Source: Cervus elaphus (Eukaryota; Chordata; Mammalia; Artiodactyla; Cervidae). Taken from it: a stretch of DNA of 64,000 nt. Under the pieces are notes generated by a model, which did not search any database, was not told the origin of the DNA, and saw only the letters and a list, made by a program, of their open reading frames with translations. A program made the position numbers and the translations under genes. The DNA is taken from assembly GCF_910594005.1 (NCBI RefSeq), contig NC_057832.1:102931152-102995151 (forward strand), read 5' to 3'. Shown here in pieces: positions 24,297 to 36,092 of this stretch. The first letter of the stretch is position 1; the number at the start of each line of letters is the position of its first letter.

Positions 24297-24390
24297 ACAT
24301 TTATTATGATTATATTCCTAAAGATCCACAAATTTCCTTCATGACATTTATTATGATTATATTCCTAAAGATCCACAAATTTCCTTCATA
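24297..24390. repeat. Near-perfect 47-bp tandem duplication
   Basis: The unit starting ACATTTATTATGATTATATT and ending CACAAATTTCCTTCAT occurs at 24297-24343 and again at 24344-24390. The first 46 bases are identical and the last differs (G or A). Such identity in intronic DNA points to a recent duplication, a VNTR allele or an assembly artefact. Confidence 0.93.
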
Positions 24391-24704
24391 CTAGTGTTAC
24401 ACAGAGAAAGGCTGTTGAACACTTTGTCTTTCAGAAGTAGTTATGTCATGTGCTTAAGGCTTAGGATGTAAGTGGTTTAGAACACCTGGGATGACATAAA
24501 AGGTCCTTGCTCAGACCAGTGGATTTCACCCTGATAGGATGGAAATACAAAATAAAATATTTTGTAACACTCCCTCTACTATGCTGAAAATGAACAGATA
24601 ATACAGACACAAGGTTTTTAATCAATATAATACCCTAAGTGTAACATTAAAAAAAGAGAGAGAAATTAATTTATAAAGAATAACGGCATTTTAGCATGTA
24701 AATG

Positions 24705-24933
24705 CTCAAGCCTGCACTTGCTGCTGTTGTTTAATCACAGAATCGGACACAAACTGTAGCCTGCCAGGCTCCTCTGTCCATGGGATTTCCCAGGCAAGAA
24801 TACTAGAGGGATGGGCAGCCATTTCCTTCTCCAGGGGATCTTCCCAACTCAGGGATCGAACCTGCGTCTCCTGCATTGGCAGGCGGGTTCTTCACCACTG
24901 AACCACCAGGGAATCAGCCCTCAAGTCTACACT
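24705..24933 (-). mobile_element. Bov-A SINE with decayed 14-bp target-site duplication
   Basis: The SINE body is at about 24719-24919 in reverse orientation: AATCGGACACAAACTGTAGC, CTGCCAGGCTCCTCTGTCCA, TTCCTTCTCCAGGGGATCTT and ACTGAACCACCAGGGAA. Flanks CTCAAGCCTGCACT and CTCAAGTCTACACT differ at two of 14 positions. Confidence 0.88.
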
Positions 24934-25593
24934 AGATACAATAAAACAGGCTGACTCTTGAGCTTCTGTTAAACCACCACATATGCAATAGCTATGGTTA
25001 CTGTGACAAGAGCAGTTGCATCCCCAGAAAATTCAGAGTATCTTAACACTATACAAAACCACACGCCTTCTGTTCGTTCTGGGCTGGGTGGGCAGGTTTT
25101 CAGCTGCAAGAATTCCTGATGGGACATTCTGAAATCGAGGACACAGGACAGTTTTTCAAGGGACGGAACTGCCTGAGGCACTGCAAGCTGTCTAGATCCC
25201 TGTCCCCATCTCCCCATGAAACACCAGTGGCTCCCCCACAGATCTCTAAAATCCCTCTCTGGATGCAGTACTGCCCCACCGCTGAAAAACACCGTCATAG
25301 ATTGGGCCAAAATGTTCACCCTGATAAAAGATAAACATGGGAAACTAGCTACTTTACAGTCTGCATGACCAGTGATAATGACAAATAACCCACTTCCAGT
25401 AACATGGACTTTTCAAACACAGATGAAAATCTGGTGATGACAGCAAAGCGCCTTCCTCCCACGTGACCTCTGCCTTTGAGGTGCCCAAATACTACCAGCT
25501 TCCTCTCTCTCCATACTCACCAAAGCCACATCTGCCCAGTCCCACTCACCTTGATCGGGAGGGGGCAGTTGGTGTGTGGGTGTGTGGGTGTGG

Positions 25594-25668
25594 TTCACTT
25601 AGTCGCGTCAACTCGTTGTGACTTCATGAACTGTAACCCGTCAGGCTACTGCTGTTCCCTAGGGTATC
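25594..25668 (-). repeat. Bov-A fragment
   Basis: CACTTAGTCGCGTCAACTCG, then ACTTCATGAACTGTAACCCG and TCAGGCTACTGCTG: a diverged reverse Bov-A tail without head. A GTGTGTGGGTGTGTGGGTGT simple repeat lies just upstream (25573-25592). Confidence 0.65.
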
Positions 25669-27000
25669 CAAAACCACGTTGTGCGAAATCATCCAACTGT
25701 CTTTTTTTTCCCTCTCTTGGTGCCTCAAAATATGTCATGTAATAAGGACAAGGACTTCATTAAGAATCCAATGGAAATGAAAAGTGACTACAAATTACAG
25801 CCTCAAGACCCCAGCTCACTGTTATGGTATCTTAAGAATGCACACAGATACAAGGTGATACCCACCTACCCAAACTATTCAGATGCATTAGGCATTCACA
25901 GACATTTTCAGATTAATGTCTTTAAGAGTAAATTTCTCAAGCATAGATTTATTTCAAGCTGACACACTTCCCATCAAAACTATCTACATCAGATAGCTCT
26001 TGGCCAATTAAAATTATATCTTTCATAGGTGACAATATCAGAATTAATATTGAACAAACAGTTCAATAAGGCTATAATTTTATATTCAAAGAAAATGAGA
26101 AAAGGATTTAAAGTTATTCACTCTAAATTAACTTCTAATAATTCACAGAGATTCCATTTTGAAATTAAGGAACTGAAGGGTTTAATAAGGAATAATTTCT
26201 CTATAAACACCAAAAATAAATTAGCTTTTACTACAGCATATAATACGAAATTATATAGAATAAATGGTAGGAAAGCAGCAAGGGTACAATCTAAACATAT
26301 GATACTTTAAAAGATACACATTCATGTTATTTTTAACTATTTTAACTGTTAGCAGGCAGAGGTCCCTAGGAAGTATTTTAATGAAACTAATAATTAGAAT
26401 AGCAACTTATCCTCTGTAAATAGTAACGTCCAAGGTTCACAATGACTACATAAAATAATGTGCTAAGTAATCTGAGATTTCCCCTTGGAATTTTCTTACC
26501 AAACCCTCCCTCACTATCTACGCCATCACTTACCCTGACCTCGTTTCATATGAGTAAACATAAATCTTCTCTAATTTCACGACAAACTGTAAATTAAATG
26601 AACCCAAATTAATAAGACTTTGCTGTGTGTTTCATCACTTATAAATGACTTTAACGTATTTGATCTCAGTTATATAATTTATAGAGAATTTTACAGTAAG
26701 GAATTTTATGACATTATTCATATATAATATAAAAATATCTTTTACAAGATAGTATAAAATGTTCAGATTTAAGTTGATATGCATCTGAAACACGGCCATA
26801 AAATAATCATAATGGTACAACCTGCCACACATGAAAATGAAAGGCTTTCATTTCATAATTATAACCACGGGCCGAAGGTGTGCTTATGTGTATCTGTGCA
26901 TACACCGTAGGACTGTGAAATACAAAAGCATGTTATATTTGATTTCTCTTAAAGGACATAAAAGCAGATTTCAAAACAAAACAATTTTAATTAAAGAATC
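25669..27000. other. AT-rich intronic DNA
   Basis: Contains a 93-codon plus-strand frame at 26029-26310 of very AT-biased composition, best read as chance. No repeat or RNA gene was recognised. Confidence 0.45.
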
Positions 27001-27130
27001 AGGTTTAAAGAGACCTGTGTTCTATTCCTGACTCTATTCTCTGTGACTTAAATTCTTATCTGTAAAACTACCAATGAAGTTTCTCTTGAAGATGAAATGG
27101 ACTGAGGAGGTATTTTAAGTCCAAAATGAA
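27000..27130 (+). repeat. MIR relic (tentative)
   Basis: Contains AGACCTGTGTTCTATTCCTG, ACTCTATTCTCTGTGACTTA and TCTTATCTGTAAAACTACC, in MIR order. Confidence 0.5.
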
Positions 27131-27699
27131 CTCATTATGAAAACAGAATGAAACTCCCCTCAACTGAAGAACCACCGGCATTTCATTTTAAAAATCCTGA
27201 CTGACGCTATATAACATTTCATTGAGCCAATACTATATTTTGTGAGAGGCTATTTTAAGCCATATATCCTTCAGAATGTCAACATGCTAGGATTTACAAT
27301 TTTTAAAACCCACAGCAAAAGAGTATGTAACAGAAGAATTTGTGGTGTATCTTTCAAGAGGATTTAGGATCTAGCTTGATGTCCAGGTCCAATTACATAA
27401 GTATTTTAGCTTCTGATCTCCAAGGTTCACATATTTATTGTAAATTAATTTGATCTGACAGTAACAAGAATGAATTTGAATCTCTTTCATTGTCTTTGAA
27501 CATTACTAAAGTCACAGATTATGATGAATGAAGAGGAGACTAAAGGGTAAGGTAAAATTGATGCTGATCAAGGATTGTCTAAAAATTCATTTTCATGGCC
27601 AGTTTAAATGACTATTAAATCTTCCTCTTAGAAGCATGAAGGCTGATGGCAATGAGAAAGACTTAAACAACAAGGAAGAGTAATATATCTTTTACACAT

Positions 27700-28080
27700 A
27701 AAATAATGAAAAAAGGAACCAAATTACACATGCAAAAATAGGAAAATGGTAAAACAGTTAAAACAGAACAGCCATATAACAAAATACTAAGCTAATATTA
27801 AAAAGCAAGTAATAAAGAATATTAATCCCAGGAAAACAGTCTCACAAGTGACTGAAAAGGACAAGATACTAAACTGAAAATACTGTTGCTCTTCATTTTG
27901 TTTTGTATATGTCCAGCTCTGAAAAAAGCATAAGAAATACATACACATATACGGCCCGGAATGATATATACAAAATGATGATGGTTATCTTTGAATTTGG
28001 GGAGAATGGATCATTTTTCTCTCTTTATACTTAATAGTATTTTTTACCAAAAGCACATTTTTATATTCATAACCATTTTA
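27700..28080 (+). repeat. Old L1M-type 3' relic (tentative)
   Basis: The segment near 27955-28060, with GATGGTTATCTTTGAATTTG then GGGGAGAATGGATCATTTTT, resembles the 'tggttacctctgggga...gggagaaggact' 3' UTR of old L1s. Confidence 0.4.
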
Positions 28081-29690
28081 AATGAGGCATGAATAAACAA
28101 GGGAAAAAATTCCAGTTTTTACAAAAACTATCATTTCAATCATGAACATCCACTGTACAAATTATATCAGCTCAGCTAACAGAAGTTCAAACCACTTTCT
28201 ATACACCAAAGGAGAGCTGACTGGGATTAAAGTGTCCAGAAACAACACCCCAAGATTCAAGATAGCAAAATTGATTTTCATTTTCTCCTTTTACCTCACA
28301 GCCATCCTGCCTACACCCCATTCTTAAAAGGCAAATTACTCAAAGAAAATACAATCACACACCACTATGATAGTAAAGTCTTATTTCTAACACAGTTTTT
28401 CTTATTACATTGTCTGGAAGCACACCACATGGCAAGGGCTGCTTGACAAAGAATTCTTCCGGGTTGAAAATGACGATTCAAAGTGTCAGGAAAAAAGACT
28501 CGGTGGCCATATTAAATGTATGGAGAATATGGAGGAAATCTTAGCCAAAATATTCTCTTTTCACTTCAGTTTTTAATGTAGCATTTAATTTTTTGCCTTC
28601 CATTCAGACTTTTCAATTGATAATACCGGTGCCCCTAGTACGATGAACGATATATGTTACCAAAGACAGCTGATGAAAAATCCTTAGTCAGTGACTTAAG
28701 CAATCAGCTGAGGTTAAGTGAGATAAAAGGAATGAAAGAACCACTGATAGGATTTTCTACATCAGCAACAAATATCCCACAACATAATGAGGGTGAAGCT
28801 TCATGGAGATACACTTCCCACAGGTAAGCAGTCACTGCTACAAAATGTCACTCTATTTGGGGATGTTCTAGAAAATCACTCTAGAAATTGTCCATTTGGG
28901 CTGTGAAACAGACATAGAGATCTATTTATTTTATTCCACACAGGCATAGGCCAAAAGAAAAAAAAACATCAACTATAAATTTTAACTATATTGTATCTAT
29001 CATTACACCCTTTGTTGCCACCAGCAAATTAAAGCATTTAATGTTCTTTGCTTGCTGATCTGATTTATACTTAGTAGGAAATACATATCAAAATATAGCC
29101 CTGTTTCCTTAAAATGGAATCTGACAACTTCTCACTGGGGTTCCACGCCTGAAGCATCTCTGGTAGAAGCTATTATTCGATGTACCAAATTTTCATTTTT
29201 TTAAAGTTGCTTTAGTACGTGCACACACTGTAATCACTGGCTAAGATGAACAGGTTTTAAACACCTCTCTGTGGGAATTGTATCTCAATAACAAATATCA
29301 AAACCATCTCTTTTCACAAAGCTTTCAAGACAGGGTAGCAAAGACAAATGACAGCACTCTATAACAGATACTATAGCTCTATCTTCACTTTCATCTTATT
29401 TATTTGGGTCTAAAGGAAAATTAGACTAAATTATTCAATCCTTGCAGTAGTAAAGAAATCCTCAGGTGCTGTTTATGCAATCTGGTTATCAACTGAAAAT
29501 ATTATGTCTTTTCAGTTTTTCATCCTGCTGATAAATGGGTAACTAAAATCCAAACAGGAATTCAAACATGTGAGAAAGTGAAACAAAATATTCCAACGTA
29601 ACTCAATTTTATTTTGGCAAGAACGTCCATCTCAAGGTTACCAACATTTTCAACACAAACTACCCTTTTCCACTCTCACCTGGGAATCCA
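28081..29690. other. No recognisable feature
   Basis: AT-rich intronic DNA. Short frames only, no named repeat, no exon borders of note. Confidence 0.4.
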
Positions 29691-29699
29691 AAGAAAATG

Positions 29700-30085
29700 A
29701 TGAAAGACTTAACCCAGCACAGACTGCCATACAGGCAATGCGTGGTTGGGCACATGGCTGATCAGAATAAAGACAACATTGTCCAGCCTGGCTTGCAGTC
29801 ACGTAGTCTCATGACTATGTCCTGGCTAATAATACGTGACTGGATGCGGTGTGTATGGCTTTGAAGTTATTCCCCATGGCCCGGGCTAGAGGACAGCTGG
29901 GAGCCTTCGTGGACCATATGGTCAAGGGAAACAGCTTAGGGATGCAGAGCAATAAGACAGAAGGAGCCTGGGTCCCCAACTTAAGGAGTCATGAAATTAT
30001 CCGAAATGTTATACAAGGGAAAAGTACAATTCTAACTTTTTAAGCCACTGTTACTTGGAGTCTCCATTAGACAGCAGAACCTCTC
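29700..30085 (+). repeat. Old mammalian interspersed repeat, family not assigned
   Basis: The phrases AGAAGGAGCCTGGGTCCCCA and TTTTTAAGCCACTGTTACTT occur in a common old mammalian repeat whose name I cannot give with confidence. The 64-codon frame here is repeat-derived. Confidence 0.45.
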
Positions 30086-30299
30086 TTCTACCCAAATATT
30101 CTGATAAAAAATGGCAAAACTGCAAAGCTCTCTATGGGAACTTGAATAGAATTTGTATCCTGCTGTTGTGTGTGAAAACTATATAAACCTTAATTATACT
30201 GAATTGGTTCATGGTGCTTTTCAGATCTACTGTATCCTTCAACTTTTCTATCCATTCTGTTAATTTCTGAGAGTTAGTTTGGTATTGAAACTCCAGCTA

Positions 30300-30431
30300 A
30301 AAATCTCTATCTACATAAGAAAAATTGTAATATATTTAGTGGAACTATATGTAACTTTATTCTGCATTTTCCAAGTCTTCTGTAAATGTCTTAGCATACT
30401 TTCAGAATTTAAAAAGAAAAAAAAAAAAAAA
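30300..30431 (+). repeat. Old L1 3' end relic with A-tail (tentative)
   Basis: Contains ACTTTATTCTGCATTTTCCA followed by AGTCTTCTGTAAATG and an A16-rich tail at about 30411-30431. This resembles an L1M 3' end. Confidence 0.4.
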
Positions 30432-30689
30432 CTCAAAGTTCTAATTTAACTTTTCTCACACCTAGAAGAATCAAAGATAGCCTGAAAAACATGAACACTT
30501 AAGAAGCTAAAAAATTAGCTATACTGAGCATACTTGAAAGAGGTGGAAGAACCTTGAAGGCAGACGTCTATACTTGCCGCAGGAAAGTCTCCTCATCCAA
30601 AATATGTGTAGTAAGAGAAAACTGGAAAATCAATGAGGTGCTTTGTTCAAATCGGGGCAAGTCAGTTAAACAAGTTATTTAATCTCTTT

Positions 30690-30860
30690 AGAAAAGAATG
30701 TCAGCTCTGGAATCACACTGCCTCGATCTAAAACCCTTCTCTGCCATCTGTTATTTTGCATCCTTAGTCATAAGCCTTCCTGTGACTCAGTCTCCCCACC
30801 TACAAAGCGGGTATAATAAAAGTAACCTTGTAAAAAAAATGTTGTGAGCATCATATTACC
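30690..30860 (+). repeat. MIR SINE
   Basis: AGCTCTGGAATCACACTGCC, TCTGCCATCTGTTATTTTGC, CCTGTGACTCAGTCTCCCCA and ATGTTGTGAGCATCAT follow the MIR core order. Confidence 0.65.
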
Positions 30861-31223
30861 TTCTGACATATACCACTACCTCATCAGATTACTCTTTCGC
30901 TCCCATAAACCTACTTCGCCCAGAACATCATACAAATAATCCTCAAATTTTAAATAGCCTGCAACTGATAGATTACTCATTTTCTACCCCAGGAATTCTT
31001 TGAGGTTCCATCCTTCCATCTACTGGCTGTTCAATCCGTCTAACATAATCATACAATCTACTAATTCACAAACTTTCCACCACCTTTCCAGCAAGCTAAA
31101 CCTTCATGAGAAAATGTTGCAGCTATCTCAAAGTTTGTTGAGAATCTGACTACTTAAAACAACACTCTCAAATTTTTTCCCTCTCTCTTCTCATACAGCA
31201 TTCTACACAAAAGCAGTAAGGAA
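30861..31223. other. No recognisable feature
   Basis: About 360 bp of pyrimidine-rich intronic sequence between the MIR and the BovB insertion. Confidence 0.4.
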
Positions 31224-32364
31224 ACAACATCAGTTCAGTTCAGTCGCTCATTCATGACCCCATGGACTGCAGCATGCCAGGCCTCCCTGTCCATCACCAA
31301 CTCCCAGGGTCTACTCAAACTCATCTCCATTGAGTCGGTGACGCCATCCAGCCATCTCATCCTCTGTTGTCCCATTCTCCTCCTGCCTTCAATTATTCCC
31401 AGCATCAGGGTCTTTTCAAATGAGTCAGTTCTTCCCATCAGGTGGCCAAAGTACTGGAGTTTCAGCTTCAACATCCGTCCTTCCAATGAACACCCAGGAC
31501 TGATCTTTAGGATTGACTGGTTGGATCTCCTTGCAGTCCAAGGGACTCTCAAGAGTCTTCTCCAACACTACAGATCAAAAGCATCAATTCTTCAGCGTTC
31601 AGCTTTCTCTATAGTCCAACTCTCACATCCATACATGACTACTGGGAAAACTATAGCTTTGATTAGACAGACCTTTGTTGGCAAAGTAATGTCTCTGCTT
31701 TTTAATATGCTGTCTAGGTTGGTCATAACTTTGCTTGTAAGGAGCAAACGTCTTTTAATTTCATGGCTGCAGTCACCATCTGCAGTGATTTTGGAGCCCC
31801 AAAAAATAAAGTCTGACACTGTTTCCACTGTCTCCCCATCTACTTGCCATGAAGTGATGGGACCGGATGCCATGATCTTGGTTTTCTGAATGTTGAGCTT
31901 TAAGCCAACTTTTTCAGTCTCCTCTTTCACAGTCGTCAAGAGGCTTTTTAGTTCATCTTCACTTTCTGCAATAAGGGTGGTGTCATCTGCATATCTGAGA
32001 TTATTGATATTTCTCCTGGCAATCTTGATTCCAGCTTGTGCTTCCTCCAGCCCAGCGTTTCTCATGATGTACTCTGCATATCAGTTAAATAAGCAGGGTG
32101 ACAATATACAGCCTTGACATACTCTTTTTCCTATTTGGAACCAGTCTGTTGCTCCATGTCCACTTCTAACTGTGGCTTCCTGACCTGCATACAGATTTCT
32201 CAGGTGGCAGGTCAGGTGGTCTGGTATTCCTGTCTCTTGAAGAATTTTCCACAGCTTTCTATGATCCACACAAAGGCTTTGGCATTGTCAATAAAGCAGA
32301 AACATATGCTTTTCTGGAACTCTCTTGCTTTTTCGATGATCCAATGGATGGTGGCATACAACAT
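31224..32364 (-). mobile_element. BovB (RTE) LINE, 5'-truncated, with 7-bp target-site duplication
   Basis: The body is at about 31231-32357, reverse orientation, flanked by ACAACAT at 31224-31230 and 32358-32364. It keeps the 3' half of the ORF: RT motif B-like KRVCQGCILSPCLFN at about 32080-32125, the catalytic YADD at 31982-31993, GLKLNIQKTKIMASGP, and the C-terminal IEKAER...WRRLLRVPWTARRSN region. Stops split it into frames at 31592-32065, 31235-31552 and 32081-32269. The truncation point nearly coincides with that of the copy at 11960-13114. Confidence 0.95.
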
Positions 32365-33495
32365 AAATCCTACTTAATCCCCCTTTTTTCCCTTACATTC
32401 TCTTTTATCGCAAATTCACTAAAATCAGAATTTGAACCTGAAATGAAAGGATTAAGTCACAAGTTCATTCATCCCACCTCCGCCTCTTCCACACATTAGT
32501 ACAAAACTCGGTGTGAGCATCCTGTCCTGGGTGTCCCACTGAGGAACCTCACTTCCACTACTCTACACTCTGCTATTAAACTTCAGAAGTTCCTAAGTCC
32601 CAGAACAAACAACTACACTACTCACTTTGATATGCTAACAATCCCTAAGAGAATTTCAACTAACAGTTGAAAAGTAAACATTAGTTTAGGTCTAAAACAG
32701 TCTGCTTGGGCCTAAGTTAGGTGAAATATTAATACATTAAAGCTGCTGGTAATGTTCTTAGCATTAGTGTTAAAATTCTGTAAGAAAATAATTATTTTAA
32801 AGCATGCCATGACAGATTTGCTACATTCTTAAGAAATGCAAATTATATCCAGGGGCCCATTTTTTTCAATATAGCATGTCCAATTTTATAAAAGATGTAT
32901 TAAAATAAATGAGAACTATAATCCACTTAAACATATTCACTTAACAGCAAGCTTGGTTGAAACACATCTTTTTTTTTTTTTAATGAGCAATACTTGTACT
33001 TTTATCATCTTAAAAATGCTTCTCTTATTCACACTGCAGTAGTATTTCTGTATTTTCCTAAGATTCTCTCAATTTGGGGTTTCCCTTTTAGTATCCACAA
33101 TTACTCTAAACATTCCTGCAGTTCAGGACAGAACTTCAAGGGCTCAACAACAAGGGAACACCCTTGAAGGAGTCTTCTAGTACCGAAACCTCTTTTACTA
33201 AAATCATCCTTAACCTAGCAAGAAGCAGGGATCTTGGCATCCCTGTCAGGTGATATTCGTTACCATCAAAAATGCAGTAATACAGGGAACAAGCCCTATT
33301 ATAACTAGGGCCAATATACTACTGAAACCGTTCAAAGCTGAACTCAGTCTATGCCAGCGTGTACACGTTTTCATACATTCTCCTCACTGGCAAGATGTTT
33401 CCTTTCTTTTCCCAAAGCGTTTCTCCCCACTGCACATTCCAATGGACAAATTGCATTTCTCAACACTTTAGGAAGGGCAGATCCTCTCACAATAG
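32365..33495. other. AT-rich intronic DNA
   Basis: A T-run lies at about 32969-32982. No exon or repeat that I can name. Confidence 0.4.
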
Positions 33496-33575
33496 TATTG
33501 GGTTGACCAAAAAGGTCATTCCTGTTTTTAACATCTTACAAAAAAACCCAAATGAACTTTTTGGCCAATCCAACA
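33496..33575. mobile_element. Mariner-derived MITE, ~80 bp
   Basis: Starts TATTGGGTTGACCAAAAAGG and ends ACTTTTTGGCCAATCCAACA. The ends are inverted repeats of about 30 bp with a few mismatches, so most of the element can fold into one hairpin. This terminal sequence is that of the ruminant mariner-type elements. There is no transposase. Confidence 0.85.
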
Positions 33576-33820
33576 CAATCTTAAGAAACCCACGGAAATT
33601 TTTTTTAAAGACGTAATGTGCATGTCACATGATAAAGAGATTTAAGTTTAAAACATGTGCTCATAAATCACTAACATTATTAAGATCATGACAAGGTTGA
33701 CTGTTAATATTTTTATAACATTTACAATATATCAAAGTAAAATTCAACTTATCTCAATCTTCCGTTATACAAAAATATTTTCAAAAATGATACTATATTA
33801 TGTTTGGTTTGAGGATCACC

Positions 33821-34062
33821 AGTATTTTTAGGGGTTCCTCAGATGGCACTAGTGGTAAAGAACTGGCCGGCTAATGCAGGAGATGTAAGAGACGCAGGTT
33901 TGATCCCTGGGTCGGGAAGATCCCCTGGAGGGGGAAATAGCAACCCACTCCAGTACTCTTGCCTGGAGAATCCTACGGACAGAGGAGCCTGGCAGGCTAC
34001 AGTCCACAGGGTCACAAAGAGTTGGACATGACTGAATTAACTTAGCACATAAAGTATTTTTA
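33821..34062 (+). mobile_element. Bov-A/Bov-tA SINE with perfect 10-bp target-site duplication
   Basis: The body is at 33831-34052: diverged head with GGTAAAGAACTGGCCGGC, then GGGAAGATCCCCTGGAGGGG, GAGGAGCCTGGCAGGCTACA and a tail with GACTGAATTAACTTAGCAC. It is flanked by AGTATTTTTA at 33821-33830 and 34053-34062. Confidence 0.93.
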
Positions 34063-36092
34063 AATATAAGATCAAAAATAAACAAAGACTGTTTTCATGA
34101 TCTAATGTTCAGAACTCTTGCATGTTATACTTAAGTGAACTAAAGTGGTTTAATTTTAGACTTTCTGTGTTTTACTTCTAAATAACAAGACAAGACAGAG
34201 GAATTCAGAGTACTATCTGTAAAGGTGGATACCTTGAGGAGCGGGTGGGTGGTGAGGGAACAGTTTTTATTCCCAATAAATTAAAAACAAAACTGAATAA
34301 TCACCATGTTTTTCTCTTTTTAACATTAAGTACTAAAATATAGGTGCACCTCAATGTGCTATATGAGGATTTATATCAAATGAACACAGCTTACTAATGT
34401 AGTGGAAAGCATCCTGAAGCTAATTTTCAGAACCATCATCATTTTTATGATGTCCATTAACCTGCTTTTCATCAATAGAGTCCTGGATATTTCTAGACTT
34501 TAGCCAATAATCCACTATAGACCATAAATTAAATACTACATGACTATGAATAAAAATTTTAAACTACATAAACGTCTAATCACCATGGAAGGTAGGAATA
34601 TCCGTATGTTGTAAACCAACTGTGTAATAAAGCAATTCAGGAACTGAAGCCCTTTTGCTTTATCTCCACTGACTATCACAAAATTCATTAGACATGCAAA
34701 AAAAATTTAGTAATTGTTTTATTGCTGGATTTATTAAAAGAATTTAAAATAGCCTCCATTAGAGCTTTTAGCAGCAACATGCTCTTCCAAACACTGTTAT
34801 TCAAGTCCCCACTTGGGAAACACTTTTAAAATGGTACCAAATAAAAACCTAAGCAAACATGGATTCTTTCAAACTTTCCTAGTAACTGGATAAACACCTA
34901 TGTTGTGGGTTTCAGAAAGTTTCCTAATGGGATGCAGCAAAATAAAAATTAATGGGGGAAGAAGAACAGTTCTACCAAAAAATGTCATTAAAAAAGAAGA
35001 GGTACTAAAAGAAAAAAAATGTACCATTCAACTTACATGCCAAATTTTAAATGATTTGTTCTCAGATAATCAGGAGATAACAGTATGCTCCAGCCCTACT
35101 GTAAGCAAAAATCTTATAAAAATTCAGGCTAAAAGCTTTTGCAAACTACCTGCATCAAGTAAAAAACATTTTTGATTCTAAGAGTTGGTAATGATTAGAA
35201 AAATAACAAACTAGAGGTTGGGAAGAGTGGAGGGAAAAAATGCATATGGTGGAAGAGAAGTTCAGTAGGTGTCCTTGCAGGGCCGAGTTGGGAGACAGAA
35301 CCAAGGAAGCTGAGAGAAGTGCATATTTGTTTGATAGCATCCTCCCTGAGAGGAGATGGGACCCAGGAGCTGGGCTGTGTCAGAGAGTGCCCCGAGTTCA
35401 CAGCTCTGACCGCAAGGCTGGACTGGGGAGAGCTCAGCCATGGACTTCGTGTATACTGGGGGCTACAACTCCACTGACAGTAAAAGTGCTAAAGGGTTTC
35501 TCCCCAGCACCTGAAGCCTACTCAGGGTCTCTGGAGCTACACACGGAGTCAGACAGAGGGGCCTTGAACAGTTAAGAAAAAACAGCCTGCCTATTCCTCA
35601 CCTAAGGGAGGAAATAAAATGTTTTTAAGTGGTTATCTCCTATTTAACTAACAAAAGAACCAGTGGAGTTATATTTCAGGTAAGGACAGAAGCAACTACA
35701 GTACACTTAAGCTGTCGCGTCTGACAACTGATGAAGAGGTGCAGATTCACCCAGGTAAAAAGCCACAAAATAAACCTTTTCAGGCTTACATAACACGCAG
35801 GAGAGCCATGCCATTTCAGCGCTCTTAAACATCCTATTTCAGGCCCCGTCTGTGCCCTGCATACCAGTCCTCACGGTTGGAGAGCTCACCTATACTCTCC
35901 ATGACAGTCAGTCACCCTCATTAAAACAAACTGCCCAAAAGGAGCTGAGATACAGAAGGATAAAGCTTTTTAATGAAGAAAATACCATAATCCCTTTCTT
36001 TTCTTTTTACCTTTAGGGGAAAGAGAGGCAGAGAACTGACTAGAATCCTAAGGAACAAAATATTAACAATTATATTTAAATAAGTAGGTTCT
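34063..36092. other. Unassigned intronic DNA with a GC-richer part at 35230-35580
   Basis: The first 1.1 kb is AT-rich. At 35240-35575 a 111-codon plus-strand frame (antisense to CHCHD3) runs through moderately GC-rich sequence. It resembles no protein that I know and lacks an obvious ribosome-start context. I treat it as non-coding. Confidence 0.4.

Noticed and set aside
26029..26310. 93-codon plus-strand frame
   Set aside because: Extremely AT-biased, Lys/Asn/Ile-rich translation of AT-rich DNA, with no similarity.
31254..31889. 211-codon plus-strand frame
   Set aside because: It is the antisense shadow of the BovB at 31231-32357. The real BovB frame is on the minus strand.
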